From Rudaeicoccus suwonensis (GTDB taxonomy: Bacteria; Actinomycetota; Actinomycetes; Actinomycetales; Dermatophilaceae): 64,000 bases of DNA. This document shows positions 55,349-64,000 of this stretch, piece by piece. Every line of letters begins with the position of its first letter. The stretch's first letter is position 1. The notes below the pieces were generated by a model. It was not told the origin of the DNA. It made no database searches and saw nothing but the letters and a program-made list of their open reading frames with translations. The position numbers were made by a program, and so were the translations under genes. The DNA lies in NCBI RefSeq assembly GCF_007829035.1, contig NZ_VIVQ01000004.1:52214-116213 (forward strand), written 5' to 3'.

Positions 55349-57400
55349 GTGACTGATCCGGATCCGATCGCCCACCGTCTGCCGACGACACTCGCCCCCT
55401 CAACCGACCCACGATCCACAGCATCACCCATTGGCCGTATCCCCGTGCGAGATGTCGGACCGTCCGTCGACGGCGGCGAGTTGCCAACGAAATCCGTTGT
55501 GGGTGAAGAGTTTTCGATCACCGCGACTGTCTTCCGCGAGGGCCACGACGCGGTGAACGCAACCGTCGTGGTCACCGATCCGACGGGCACCGTCACGCCA
55601 TTGCCGATGCACTGCACCAATCCGGGGCTGGATCTGTGGGAGTGCACGGTCAGCGCCGATCGGGCCGGTTTCTGGACCTATCGGGTCGAAGGCTGGTCCG
55701 ATCCGTACGGCACCTGGGCGCACGACGCCGTGATCAAGATCGCAGCCGATGTCGACGTCGACGTCATGCTCGAGGAGGGCGCACGCATCCTTGAACGGGC
55801 AATCGGCGAGGTGCAGCGGCCGGCTGCCGATCGCGCGACCCTCACCACCGCGATCGCCGGTCTGCGCGACACGAAGCAGCCGCCTGCAACCCGCATCGCC
55901 GCAGGCACCGACGTCGGCGTGGCGCGGGTCCTCGCCGCGGCACCGTTGCGCGACCACGTCACGGCCGGTGCGACATACACCTGGTGGGTTGAGCGGCAAC
56001 GCGCGCTGACCGGCGCGTGGTACGAGATCTTCCCGCGCAGCGAGGGCGCGCACTTCGACGACGAGACCGGCGAATGGGTCTCCGGGACGCTGCGCACCGC
56101 CGCCGAACGTCTGCCCGCGATCGCCGACATGGGCTTCGACGTTGTCTACCTGACACCGGTGCACCCGATCGGCACGACCAACCGCAAAGGCCCCAACAAC
56201 ACCCTCACCGCAGGCCCGGGAGACCCCGGATCGCCATACGGCATCGGCAGCCCGGACGGCGGGCACGACGCCATCCACCCCGACCTGGGCACCTTCGACG
56301 ATTTCGACGCCTTCGTCGCCCGCGCCCGCGAACTCGATCTGGAGGTCGCGCTCGACCTGGCGCTGCAGTGCTCCCCCGACCACCCGTGGGTGACCGAGCA
56401 TCCGGAGTGGTTCACCACGCGCGCCGACGGCACCATCGCCTACGCCGAGAACCCGCCGAAGAAATATCAGGACATCTATCCGGTCAACTTCGACAACGAC
56501 CCGGCCGGCATCTACGCCGAGGTCCGCAGGATCGTGCAGGTGTGGATCGACCACGGGGTCACGATCTTCCGTGTCGACAACCCGCACACCAAGCCGGTGG
56601 AGTTCTGGCAGTGGCTGATCGCCGACGTCGCCCGCTCACACCCCGAGATCATCTGGCTGGCCGAAGCATTCACCCGGCCTGCGATGATGGCGACCCTTGG
56701 GAAGGTCGGCTTCCAGCAGAGCTACACCTACTACGCCTGGCGCAACGGGGCCGAGGAACTCCAGGAGTATGTCGAAGAGCTCGCGTTCGACTCAGCGGCG
56801 TACATGCGGCCGAGCTTCTGGCCGACCACACACGACATCCTGACGCCGTACATGCAGTACGGCGGACCGACCGCGTGGAAGCTGCGCGCAGCCCTCGCCG
56901 CGACGCTGGTGCCGACATACGGCATCTACGCGGGATACGAGCTCATCGAGCACGTCGCGCGACCGGGCGCCGAGGAACAACTCGACAACGAGAAGTATCA
57001 ATACAAGGACCGTGAGTGGTCCAGATACGCCGAAGGTGGCGATCGCGCCGGGCAGAGCCTGGCTCCATTCCTGAAGCATGTCAACGAGATTCGGCGGGCG
57101 CACCCGTCGTTGCAGTGGCTGCGAAACATCACCTTCCACCGCGTCGACGACCCGGCGATGCTGGCGTTCTCCAAGCGCAGTGGCGACGACGTGATCATCG
57201 TGGTTGCCAACACCGACCCGCACTCCACCCGCGAGTCCACAGTGCACCTCGACCTCACGGCGCTGGGTCTGCAGGCCGAGGAGGCGTTCACCGCGCACGA
57301 TCTGCTCACCGATGCCAGCTGGCATTGGGGGGCCGACAACTACGTCCGACTCGGCCCCGACGCCGAACCGTTGCACATCATCCACGTCCGGAGGTTCTGA
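55349..57400 (+). CDS. glgE: Alpha-1,4-glucan:maltose-1-phosphate maltosyltransferase
   Basis: 683-aa GH13_3 GlgE, which extends alpha-glucan with maltose from maltose-1-phosphate. An N-terminal beta-sandwich and inserted helical region precede the barrel; catalytic regions are FRVDNPHTKPVEFW (nucleophile Asp), IIWLAEAFTRPAMM (Glu) and FWPTTHDILTPYM (Asp). Phosphate-binding features such as GPNNTLTAGPGDPGSPYGIG and ENPPKKYQDIYP are present. GTG 55349 chosen with the leaderless -10; GTG 55346, ATG 55280 or ATG 55304 are alternatives. Followed by treS after 3 bases. Confidence 0.93.
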   Translation: MTDPDPIAHRLPTTLAPSTDPRSTASPIGRIPVRDVGPSVDGGELPTKSVVGEEFSITATVFREGHDAVNATVVVTDPTGTVTPLPMHCTNPGLDLWECTVSADRAGFWTYRVEGWSDPYGTWAHDAVIKIAADVDVDVMLEEGARILERAIGEVQRPAADRATLTTAIAGLRDTKQPPATRIAAGTDVGVARVLAAAPLRDHVTAGATYTWWVERQRALTGAWYEIFPRSEGAHFDDETGEWVSGTLRTAAERLPAIADMGFDVVYLTPVHPIGTTNRKGPNNTLTAGPGDPGSPYGIGSPDGGHDAIHPDLGTFDDFDAFVARARELDLEVALDLALQCSPDHPWVTEHPEWFTTRADGTIAYAENPPKKYQDIYPVNFDNDPAGIYAEVRRIVQVWIDHGVTIFRVDNPHTKPVEFWQWLIADVARSHPEIIWLAEAFTRPAMMATLGKVGFQQSYTYYAWRNGAEELQEYVEELAFDSAAYMRPSFWPTTHDILTPYMQYGGPTAWKLRAALAATLVPTYGIYAGYELIEHVARPGAEEQLDNEKYQYKDREWSRYAEGGDRAGQSLAPFLKHVNEIRRAHPSLQWLRNITFHRVDDPAMLAFSKRSGDDVIIVVANTDPHSTRESTVHLDLTALGLQAEEAFTAHDLLTDASWHWGADNYVRLGPDAEPLHIIHVRRF

Positions 57401-57403
57401 CCG

Positions 57404-59131
57404 GTGGCACCGCCGAATTTCAGTCTTCAACAACCAGGCCTGCGGCACGACCCGCAGTGGTTCCGCAAGGCCGTGTTCTACGAAGTGCTCGTGCGCGCCT
57501 TCGGCGACTCGACGGGCAACGGGTCCGGCGACTTCTCCGGCCTGATCAACCGTCTCGACTATCTGCAGTGGCTCGGTGTCGACTGCCTGTGGTTGCCGCC
57601 GTTCTACGCATCGCCGCTGCGCGACGGTGGTTACGACATCGCCGATTACAAGGCTGTGCTGCCGGAGTTCGGCACGCTGCCGGAGTTCACCGAGTTGGTC
57701 TCGCAGGCGCACGCCCGCGGCATCCGGATCGTCACCGACCTGGTCATCAATCACACCAGCGATCAGCACCCGTGGTTCCAGGCGTCCCGGTCCGACCCCG
57801 AGGGCCCGTTCGGCGACTACTACATGTGGTCCGACACCGACGAGAAGTATGCCGACGCGCGCATCATCTTCATCGACACCGAGGTGTCCAACTGGACCTT
57901 CGACCCGGTCCGGCGGCAGTTCTTCTGGCACCGGTTCTTCTCCCACCAGCCGGACCTGAACTTCGAGAACGAGAAGGTCCACGAGGAAGTCTTCGACATC
58001 GTCCGCTTCTGGATGGACCTGGGAATCGACGGTTTCCGCCTCGACGCGATCCCCTACCTGTATGCCGAGGAGGGGCACAACTGCGAGAACCACCCCAAGA
58101 CACACGAGTTCCTCGCCAAGCTGCGAGCGATGGTCGACGAGGAGTACCCCGGCCGGGTGCTGCTCGCCGAGGCCAACCAGATGCCGCGGGAGGTCGTCGA
58201 CTACTTCGGCACCGAGGAGGCCCCCGAGTGCCATATGTGCTTCCACTTCCCGATCATGCCGCGGCTCTACTACGCCCTGCGTGACGAGAAGGCCACGCGC
58301 ATCATCGAGGTGATGGACGACACCCCCGCCATACCGCAGGGGACGCAGTGGGGCACCTTCCTGCGCAACCACGACGAGTTGACGCTGGAGATGGTCACGC
58401 CGGAGGAGCGCGCCGCGATGTACGGCTGGTACGCCCCGGATCCGCGGATGCGCGCCAACGTCGGGATCCGCCGCCGGCTGGCCACGCTGCTCGACAACTC
58501 CCGGGCCGAGATCGAGTTGATCCATGCGCTGCTGCTGTCCCTGCCCGGCTCACCGTGCCTGTACTACGGCGACGAGATCGGGATGGGCGACAACATCTGG
58601 CTGGACGACCGCGATGCGGTGCGCACCCCCATGCAGTGGTCGCCGGACCGCAACGCCGGGTTCTCCACCTCAGACCCCGGAAAGCTTTATCTGCCAGTCA
58701 TTTCCAGCCTGGTACACCACTACAACAACGTCAACGTCGAAGCCCAGATGGGGTCGGGTTCGTCGCTGCTGCACTGGGTCCGCGAGATGCTCGCGATCCG
58801 CTCCCGGTATCCGGTCTTCGGCCTCGGCGACTACGTCTCGGCGCCGAGCGACAACGAGGCGATCCTGGCGTTCACCCGATCGGTGAGCGATGCCGACGCC
58901 TCCGACGCCGACGAGGAGTTGGAGGTGCGCGACGTGCTGTGCGTGAACAACCTGTCGAGCCGGCCGCAGTCGGTGACGGTCACGCTGCCGGAGCGCTTCA
59001 GCGGTGCCCGGCTGCGAGATCTGTTCGGTGGCAGTCGTTTTCCCTCGGTCGGCGACGACGGGACGGTCACCCTGACCCTCGGCTCGCGCGACTTCTTCTG
59101 GCTGTCCATCCGCTCCACGACGGGAGACTGA
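57404..59131 (+). CDS. treS: Trehalose synthase (maltose alpha-D-glucosyltransferase)
   Basis: 575-aa GH13_16 enzyme interconverting trehalose and maltose. Catalytic Asp in [16 protein letters not shown], Glu in [16 protein letters not shown] and Asp in [12 protein letters not shown]. The length fits a stand-alone TreS (no C-terminal kinase). GTG start with GGAGG 9 bases upstream, 3 bases after glgE. Maltose made here is phosphorylated by the maltokinase domain of the next gene and used by GlgE. Confidence 0.95.
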   Translation: MAPPNFSLQQPGLRHDPQWFRKAVFYEVLVRAFGDSTGNGSGDFSGLINRLDYLQWLGVDCLWLPPFYASPLRDGGYDIADYKAVLPEFGTLPEFTELVSQAHARGIRIVTDLVINHTSDQHPWFQASRSDPEGPFGDYYMWSDTDEKYADARIIFIDTEVSNWTFDPVRRQFFWHRFFSHQPDLNFENEKVHEEVFDIVRFWMDLGIDGFRLDAIPYLYAEEGHNCENHPKTHEFLAKLRAMVDEEYPGRVLLAEANQMPREVVDYFGTEEAPECHMCFHFPIMPRLYYALRDEKATRIIEVMDDTPAIPQGTQWGTFLRNHDELTLEMVTPEERAAMYGWYAPDPRMRANVGIRRRLATLLDNSRAEIELIHALLLSLPGSPCLYYGDEIGMGDNIWLDDRDAVRTPMQWSPDRNAGFSTSDPGKLYLPVISSLVHHYNNVNVEAQMGSGSSLLHWVREMLAIRSRYPVFGLGDYVSAPSDNEAILAFTRSVSDADASDADEELEVRDVLCVNNLSSRPQSVTVTLPERFSGARLRDLFGGSRFPSVGDDGTVTLTLGSRDFFWLSIRSTTGD

Positions 59132-59137
59132 CTCGCC

Positions 59138-62100
59138 ATGGCCATCATCTTTCAGGCCGAACTGACGCCCGGCAAGGTCGACCTGCTCGCGGGATGGATC
59201 GGCAACCGGCGGTGGTATGTCGGCAAGGGCAGCGCGCCGCAGCTGCGCCGTCTCGGCAGCTACCGCTTCGATGACCCGGACGGCGAGGTCGGCATCGAAG
59301 TGCTTGTCGTTGCTGACGATTCGGGCACCGATCCGGTGGTCTACCAGGTGCCGGTCACCTACCGCGGCGAGCCATTGCCTGATGCCCTCGACGATGCGCT
59401 CGTCGGCACGATGGAGCATTCGGTGCTGGGCACCCGCTACGTGTACGACGGTTGCCACGACCCGGTCTTCGTTGCCGCGTTGCTGCGTGCGATGGTCACC
59501 GGCGCACGCGGCGCCGCGATGGTCGTGCACGCTGCTGACGGCACGGCGACCGGTGTCGAGTTGCCGGCGTCGGTGACGGTGCGCGGCAGTGGCTTCCGTC
59601 ATGCGGCCGTGCCGCAGGTGGTTCGCAGCCACGTATTGCGTGGCGAGCAGTCCAACACCTCGGTGATCGTCGACGTCGCCGACGACGAGCCGTTGATCAT
59701 CAAGGTGTTTCGCGTGCTGCACGACGGCGCCAATCCCGACGTCGAACTGCAGACGATCCTCAGCGACGCCGGCAGCGAGCGCATCGCGGTCATGGTCGGA
59801 TCACTGACCGGCGAGTGGCCCTCCGGCATACCCGACGCACCGGCCCGCGGTGACCTGGCGTTCGTGCAGACGTTCTTCCCGGGGGTGCGCGATGCCTGGC
59901 GCGAGGCGCTCGACGCCGCCACCGCAGACCGTGACTTCAGTGCGCCCGCCGCCGCTCTCGGTGCCGCCACCGCCGACGTCCACCGGCAACTCGCTGCGCT
60001 GTGCCCCACAGCCGAACCACTGCAGCAGGACGTCGCCGACACCGTCGCGGCGATGCGCCGCCGGTTCGCCGACGCAGTCCGCGAGGTGCCCGAACTCGCC
60101 GAGCGCGAGGATGCTTTCGAGGCACTGCTCGCACGCGCCAGCGAGGACGCCTGGCCGCAGCTGCAACGGATCCACGGCGACTACCACCTCGGCCAGGTGC
60201 TCGATGTGCCCGAAAAGGGTTGGATCCTGCTGGATTTCGAGGGTGAGCCGCTACGTCCGCTACACGAGCGCACGGTGCTCGACGAGCCGCTGCGCGACGT
60301 GGCAGGCATGCTTCGCTCCTTCGACTACGCCGCAGGCACGGTGGAGCACGAGGGCGGCGGCGACCGCACCACGTGGGCACAGACCGCCCGGGCCGGCTTC
60401 CTCAGCGGCTACGCCGCCGAACTCGGCATCGACGTGGCCGATCACCAGGCCCTGCTCGACGCATTCGAGGTCGACAAGGCCTGCTACGAGGTCGTCTACG
60501 AGGCCCGCAACCGACCGGACTGGCTGCCCATCCCCCGAGCGGCGATCCTGCACCTGCTACCCACCACGAGGAGCACCGAGATGACCGCCGCCCCCTCCAT
60601 CGCGCTCGGCCACGACGTGGCGCAGGCGCTGCTGACCGGTCGCTACGGAGACCCGCACCAACTGCTCGGCCCCCACGAGGACGACGCGGGTGTGGTGATC
60701 CGGGTGTTCCGCCCGTTCGCCTCCACCGTCGCGGTGCGCCTGCAGGACGACACCCGGCATTCCCTCACGCACGAATACGAGGGCCTGTGGAGCGCCCGCC
60801 TCGATGGTGTCACCCAGGTGCCGGACTACCGGGTCATCACCACGTATGACGACGGCGTCGAGCACGTGGCCGACGACCCGTACCGATTTCTGCCGTCGCT
60901 GGGCCAGATCGACCTGCACCTGATCGGCGAGGGCCGTCACGAGCAGTTGTGGAGCGTGCTCGGCGCGCACGTGCGCGCGTACGACGGCCCGCTCGGGCTG
61001 GTCCGCGGCACGTCGTTCGCCGTCTGGGCGCCTAACGCACGAGGAGTGCGCGTCGTCGGCGATTTCAACCAGTGGGACGGCCAGGGCCACCCCATGCGGC
61101 AGCTGGGCACCAGTGGTGTGTGGGAGTTGTTCGTGCCGTCGGCGGAAGCCGGCACGCGGTACAAGTTCGACGTGCTGTGCGCCGACGACGTATGGCGCAA
61201 GAAGGCCGACCCGATGGCCCGGCAGTCCGAGACGGCACCGGCAACGGCGTCGGTCGTGACCGAGTCCAGCTACGAGTGGGGTGACGAGGAGTGGCTCCAG
61301 CGCCGCGCGTCGGTCGACGCGCACGGCCAGCCGATGAGCATCTATGAGGTGCACCCGATGTCGTGGCGGCAGGGGCGGTCCTACCGCGAACTTGCCGACG
61401 AGCTTGTGGGCTACGTCAAGGAGCTGGGTTTCACCCACGTGGAGTTCATGCCGGTGATGGAGCACCCGTACCCACCGTCCTGGGGCTACCACGTCACCGG
61501 TTACTACGCCCCGAACTCACGCCTGGGGCACCCGGACGACTTCCGCTATCTCGTCGACCGGCTGCACCAGGAGGGCATCGGCGTCATCCTCGACTGGGTG
61601 CCCGGCCATTTCGCGACCGACGAGTGGGCGCTGGCCCGGTTCGACGGCACCGCGCTCTACGAGCACCCCGACCGCCGACGCGGCTGGCACCCCGAATGGG
61701 GTTCGTACATCTTCGATTTCGGCCGTCCGCAGGTGCGCAACTTCCTGGTCGCCAACGCGGTCTACTGGATGCAGGAGTTCCACGCCGACGGTCTGCGCGT
61801 CGACGGTGTTGCCTCAATGCTCTACCTCGACTACTCCCGCAACGACGGCGAGTGGCTGCCCAACCGGCACGGTGGCCGCGAGAACCTCGAAGCGGTGCAA
61901 TTGCTGCAGGAGACGAACGCCACGACATACCGCCGCTTGCCGGGCACGGTGATGATCGCCGAGGAATCCACCTCGTGGCCGGGTGTCACCAAGCCCACCG
62001 ACGCCGGCGGTCTCGGCTTCGGCTTCAAGTGGAACATGGGCTGGATGCACGACTCGCTGGACTACGTGGCGAACGCGCCGATCTACCGCCGCTACCACCA

Positions 62101-62851
62101 CGACAAGCTCACCTTCGCGCTCGTCTACGCCTGGAGCGAGCAGTTCGTGCTGCCGATCAGCCACGACGAGGTCGTGCACGGCAAGGGTTCGCTGCTGCGC
62201 AAGATGCCGGGCAACCGGTGGGAGCAGCTTGCCGGGGTGCGCTCCTATCTGGCCAACATGTGGAGCCACCCGGGCAAGCAGCTGATCTTCATGGGCACCG
62301 AGTTCGCCCAGGAGTCGGAGTGGGCCGACGGGCGCAGCCTCGACTGGTGGCTGCTGGACCAGCCCGCCCACCACGGGGTGCTCGCGCTCGTGCGCGATCT
62401 CAACAACCTCTACAAGCAGCATCCGGCGTTGTGGGAGCTGGACAACTCCCCCGCCGGATTTCAGTGGATCGACCCCTCCGGCGGCGACACCAACACCGTG
62501 TCCTACCTGCGCTACGGGCACGCGCCGGACGATGCAACCGCCGAGGAACGCCCCGTCGTCGCTTCGGTCGTGAACTTCAGCGGCGCCGAACACCGCGACG
62601 TGCGTGTCGGCCTGCCGCGCCCCGGCCGGTGGCTCGAGGTGCTCAACACCGACGCCGAGCTGTATGGCGGAGCCGGTCGCGGAAATCTCGGAAGCGTCAC
62701 CGCCGAGCCGGTTCCGTGGAACGATCAGCCGTATTCCGCGGTGATGACGCTGCCTTCGCTGGCGGCCGTGTGGTTCGTCCCCGACACCGAGGTCACGGCC
62801 GAAAGCACCGACGACGAAGGAGCAGCCGATGACGACGTCACGAGCCGGTGA
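59138..62851 (+). CDS. Fused maltokinase-glycogen branching enzyme (Mak-GlgB)
   Basis: 1237-aa ORF with two complete enzymes. Residues 1 to ~475 are a maltokinase (Mak/Pep2): GWIGNRRWYVGKG near the start, RIHGDYHLGQVLDVPEKGWI and LLDFEGEP as catalytic and metal motifs. Residues ~482-1237 are GlgB: CBM48 regions, YEVHPMSWRQGRSY, nucleophile Asp in HADGLRVDGVASMLYLDY, Glu in VMIAEESTSWPGV and Asp in PISHDEVVHGKGS. At the junction an ATG at 60581 has GAGGAG 7 bases upstream, a working start for GlgB alone. Either a true fusion or a locus producing both fused and free GlgB. TreS-Mak fusions are the familiar arrangement; this order is less so. Confidence 0.92.
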   Translation: MAIIFQAELTPGKVDLLAGWIGNRRWYVGKGSAPQLRRLGSYRFDDPDGEVGIEVLVVADDSGTDPVVYQVPVTYRGEPLPDALDDALVGTMEHSVLGTRYVYDGCHDPVFVAALLRAMVTGARGAAMVVHAADGTATGVELPASVTVRGSGFRHAAVPQVVRSHVLRGEQSNTSVIVDVADDEPLIIKVFRVLHDGANPDVELQTILSDAGSERIAVMVGSLTGEWPSGIPDAPARGDLAFVQTFFPGVRDAWREALDAATADRDFSAPAAALGAATADVHRQLAALCPTAEPLQQDVADTVAAMRRRFADAVREVPELAEREDAFEALLARASEDAWPQLQRIHGDYHLGQVLDVPEKGWILLDFEGEPLRPLHERTVLDEPLRDVAGMLRSFDYAAGTVEHEGGGDRTTWAQTARAGFLSGYAAELGIDVADHQALLDAFEVDKACYEVVYEARNRPDWLPIPRAAILHLLPTTRSTEMTAAPSIALGHDVAQALLTGRYGDPHQLLGPHEDDAGVVIRVFRPFASTVAVRLQDDTRHSLTHEYEGLWSARLDGVTQVPDYRVITTYDDGVEHVADDPYRFLPSLGQIDLHLIGEGRHEQLWSVLGAHVRAYDGPLGLVRGTSFAVWAPNARGVRVVGDFNQWDGQGHPMRQLGTSGVWELFVPSAEAGTRYKFDVLCADDVWRKKADPMARQSETAPATASVVTESSYEWGDEEWLQRRASVDAHGQPMSIYEVHPMSWRQGRSYRELADELVGYVKELGFTHVEFMPVMEHPYPPSWGYHVTGYYAPNSRLGHPDDFRYLVDRLHQEGIGVILDWVPGHFATDEWALARFDGTALYEHPDRRRGWHPEWGSYIFDFGRPQVRNFLVANAVYWMQEFHADGLRVDGVASMLYLDYSRNDGEWLPNRHGGRENLEAVQLLQETNATTYRRLPGTVMIAEESTSWPGVTKPTDAGGLGFGFKWNMGWMHDSLDYVANAPIYRRYHHDKLTFALVYAWSEQFVLPISHDEVVHGKGSLLRKMPGNRWEQLAGVRSYLANMWSHPGKQLIFMGTEFAQESEWADGRSLDWWLLDQPAHHGVLALVRDLNNLYKQHPALWELDNSPAGFQWIDPSGGDTNTVSYLRYGHAPDDATAEERPVVASVVNFSGAEHRDVRVGLPRPGRWLEVLNTDAELYGGAGRGNLGSVTAEPVPWNDQPYSAVMTLPSLAAVWFVPDTEVTAESTDDEGAADDDVTSR
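60569..60583 (+). promoter_or_regulatory. Internal Shine-Dalgarno and start for GlgB inside the fused ORF
   Basis: GAGGAG (60569-60574), CACCGAG and ATG (60581-60583), in frame with the fused ORF. The sequence after the ATG (MTAAPSIALGHDVAQALLTG) reads as a normal GlgB N terminus. It may allow independent GlgB synthesis, or be a remnant of separate genes before the maltokinase stop was lost. Confidence 0.5.
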
Positions 62852-64000
62852 ACCGGCGCAGCCACGCGACCTGGTCGACGTGGCCCATCTGGTCACGAGC
62901 TACTACACCGTCGACCCGGATCCCGACAACGTCGACCAGCAGGTCGTTTTCGGCACCTCCGGCCATCGTGGGTCCTCACTGAAGGGCGCCTTCAACGAGG
63001 CGCACATTCTGGCCACCACGCAAGCGATCGTCGACTACCGACGGTCCCAGGGGTATGACGGCCCGCTGTTCATCGGCCGCGACACCCACGGGCTGTCCGA
63101 GCCGGCGTGGGCGTCGGCTCTTGAGGTGCTCGCCGCGAACGACGTTGCGGTGCTGGTGGATTCCGGTGATGCCTACACTCCGACGCCGGCCGTCTCGCAC
63201 GCGATCCTGCGAGCGAACGGTGGTCGGACCACCGGCTCCGGACTTGCCGACGGCATCGTCGTCACGCCGTCACACAATCCCCCGGCCGACGGCGGTTTCA
63301 AATACAACCCACCGCACGGCGGGCCTGCCGACAGCGATGCCACCAAGGTGATCGCTGCGACGGCCAACGACTACCTGCGGGCGGGTCTCGCTGGTGTGCG
63401 ACGCATCCCGTTCGCGCGCGCCAGAGCGGCAGCATCGTCATACGACTTCATGGGCACCTACGTCGACGACCTGCCGAATCTCATTGATCTGCAAGCGATC
63501 AAGGCGGCCGGTGTACGCATCGGCGCGGATCCCTTGGGTGGTGCATCGGTCGACTACTGGGCTGCGATCGCCGATCGGCACGGTCTCGACCTGACCGTCG
63601 TCAATCCGTTGGTCGACCCGACGTGGCGGTTCATGACACTGGACTGGGACGAGAAGATCCGGATGGACTGCTCGTCACCGTCCGCGATGGCCTCGCTCAT
63701 CCGGCGCCGCGACGACTTCGACATTGCCACCGGCAATGATGCCGACTCCGACCGGCACGGCATCGTGACGCCGGACGCGGGCCTGATGAATCCCAACCAC
63801 TATCTGTCCGTCGCGATCCAATACCTGTATGGCGGAGCACGTCCTGGCTGGTCCAGCGACCGGGTCGGCAAGACGCTGGTGTCGTCGTCGATGATCGACC
63901 GCGTGGTCGAGTCGGTGGGAGCCACGCTCTGGGAGGTGCCTGTCGGTTTCAAGTGGTTTGTGCCCGGATTGCTCGACGGCACAGTCGGTTTCGGCGGTGA
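62829..64000 (+). CDS. pgm: Phosphoglucomutase, alpha-D-glucose-specific (3' end outside window)
   Basis: First ~390 residues of a phosphoglucomutase interconverting glucose-1- and glucose-6-phosphate. Visible: VVFGTSGHRGSSLKGAFNE, active-site Ser loop TPSHNPPADGGFKYNPP, and metal loop GNDADSDRHGIV. The ATG at 62829 has GAAGGAG 6 bases upstream and overlaps the end of the fused maltokinase-branching enzyme ORF by 23 bases. It channels GlgP product into glycolysis. The frame is open to the window edge. Confidence 0.93.
   Translation, partial: MTTSRAGEPAQPRDLVDVAHLVTSYYTVDPDPDNVDQQVVFGTSGHRGSSLKGAFNEAHILATTQAIVDYRRSQGYDGPLFIGRDTHGLSEPAWASALEVLAANDVAVLVDSGDAYTPTPAVSHAILRANGGRTTGSGLADGIVVTPSHNPPADGGFKYNPPHGGPADSDATKVIAATANDYLRAGLAGVRRIPFARARAAASSYDFMGTYVDDLPNLIDLQAIKAAGVRIGADPLGGASVDYWAAIADRHGLDLTVVNPLVDPTWRFMTLDWDEKIRMDCSSPSAMASLIRRRDDFDIATGNDADSDRHGIVTPDAGLMNPNHYLSVAIQYLYGGARPGWSSDRVGKTLVSSSMIDRVVESVGATLWEVPVGFKWFVPGLLDGTVGFGG

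Noticed and set aside
59138..62851. Frameshift or assembly error as the cause of the maltokinase-GlgB fusion
   Set aside because: Both domains are in the same frame with no disrupted residue, so no indel needs to be assumed; a missed stop codon cannot be excluded and is listed as a check.

Overview
The window is about 64 kb of high-GC actinobacterial chromosome with no rRNA, tRNA, insertion sequence, phage or CRISPR array that I can see. The lipoprotein signals, mycoredoxin-like thioredoxin-fold gene, GlgE maltose-1-phosphate pathway, gatCAB/ligA/mnmA/etfBA gene order and many -10 boxes directly in front of start codons fit Actinobacteria, most likely Micrococcales (a Dermacoccaceae or Intrasporangiaceae type organism; this is an impression from gene content, not a placement).

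Region 1 (1-19.4 kb) is a catabolic island. It opens with the end of a branched-chain-amino-acid-type ABC transporter (permease and lipoprotein binding protein) and two acyl-CoA ligases. A three-gene minus-strand operon follows (nitronate monooxygenase-like, SnoaL/NTF2-like, crotonase). A divergent seven-gene plus-strand operon then runs: crotonase, VOC protein, SCP-x-type thiolase, carotenoid/stilbene oxygenase, second VOC protein, feruloyl-CoA-synthetase-like ligase, further CoA ligase. A dihydrodipicolinate-reductase-like oxidoreductase, a DUF1295 membrane reductase and a second thiolase close it. A nearly identical 20-bp site lies in both divergent intergenic regions, and a related half-site lies upstream of etfBA. 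The set looks like uptake, CoA activation, oxidative cleavage and beta-oxidation of an unknown phenylpropanoid, stilbene or isoprenoid-like compound.

Region 2 (19.5-38.4 kb) is core metabolism: ilvD, a SixA-type phosphatase, a 2-hydroxyacid dehydrogenase, gatCAB, a mycoredoxin, a cytidylate-kinase-like gene, ligA, a GrpB-family gene, a MetE-like methyltransferase, mnmA, a cysteine desulfurase, a lipoprotein, etfB/etfA, a crotonase and a YbjN protein. The 367-bp space in front of ligA holds a short tandem-repeat array.

Region 3 (38.5-49.2 kb) has glgX, then a LacI-controlled sugar operon (binding protein, two permeases, a GH5-like protein and a GH1 beta-glucosidase; no ATPase gene) and two small membrane proteins. 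Matching LacI-type palindromes lie before lacI and before the transporter operon. Region 4 (49.3-52.5 kb) couples an FMN-binding glutamate-synthase-like protein to a PoxB-type pyruvate oxidase. Region 5 (52.6 kb to the end) is alpha-glucan/trehalose metabolism: glgP divergent from glgE, treS, a single-ORF maltokinase-branching enzyme fusion, and phosphoglucomutase cut by the window end.

Across the window the heptamer GTATGNC is iterated about 110 times, equally on both strands. It accounts for most TAT and ATA codons and is the most unexpected signal here. All counts were made by eye.
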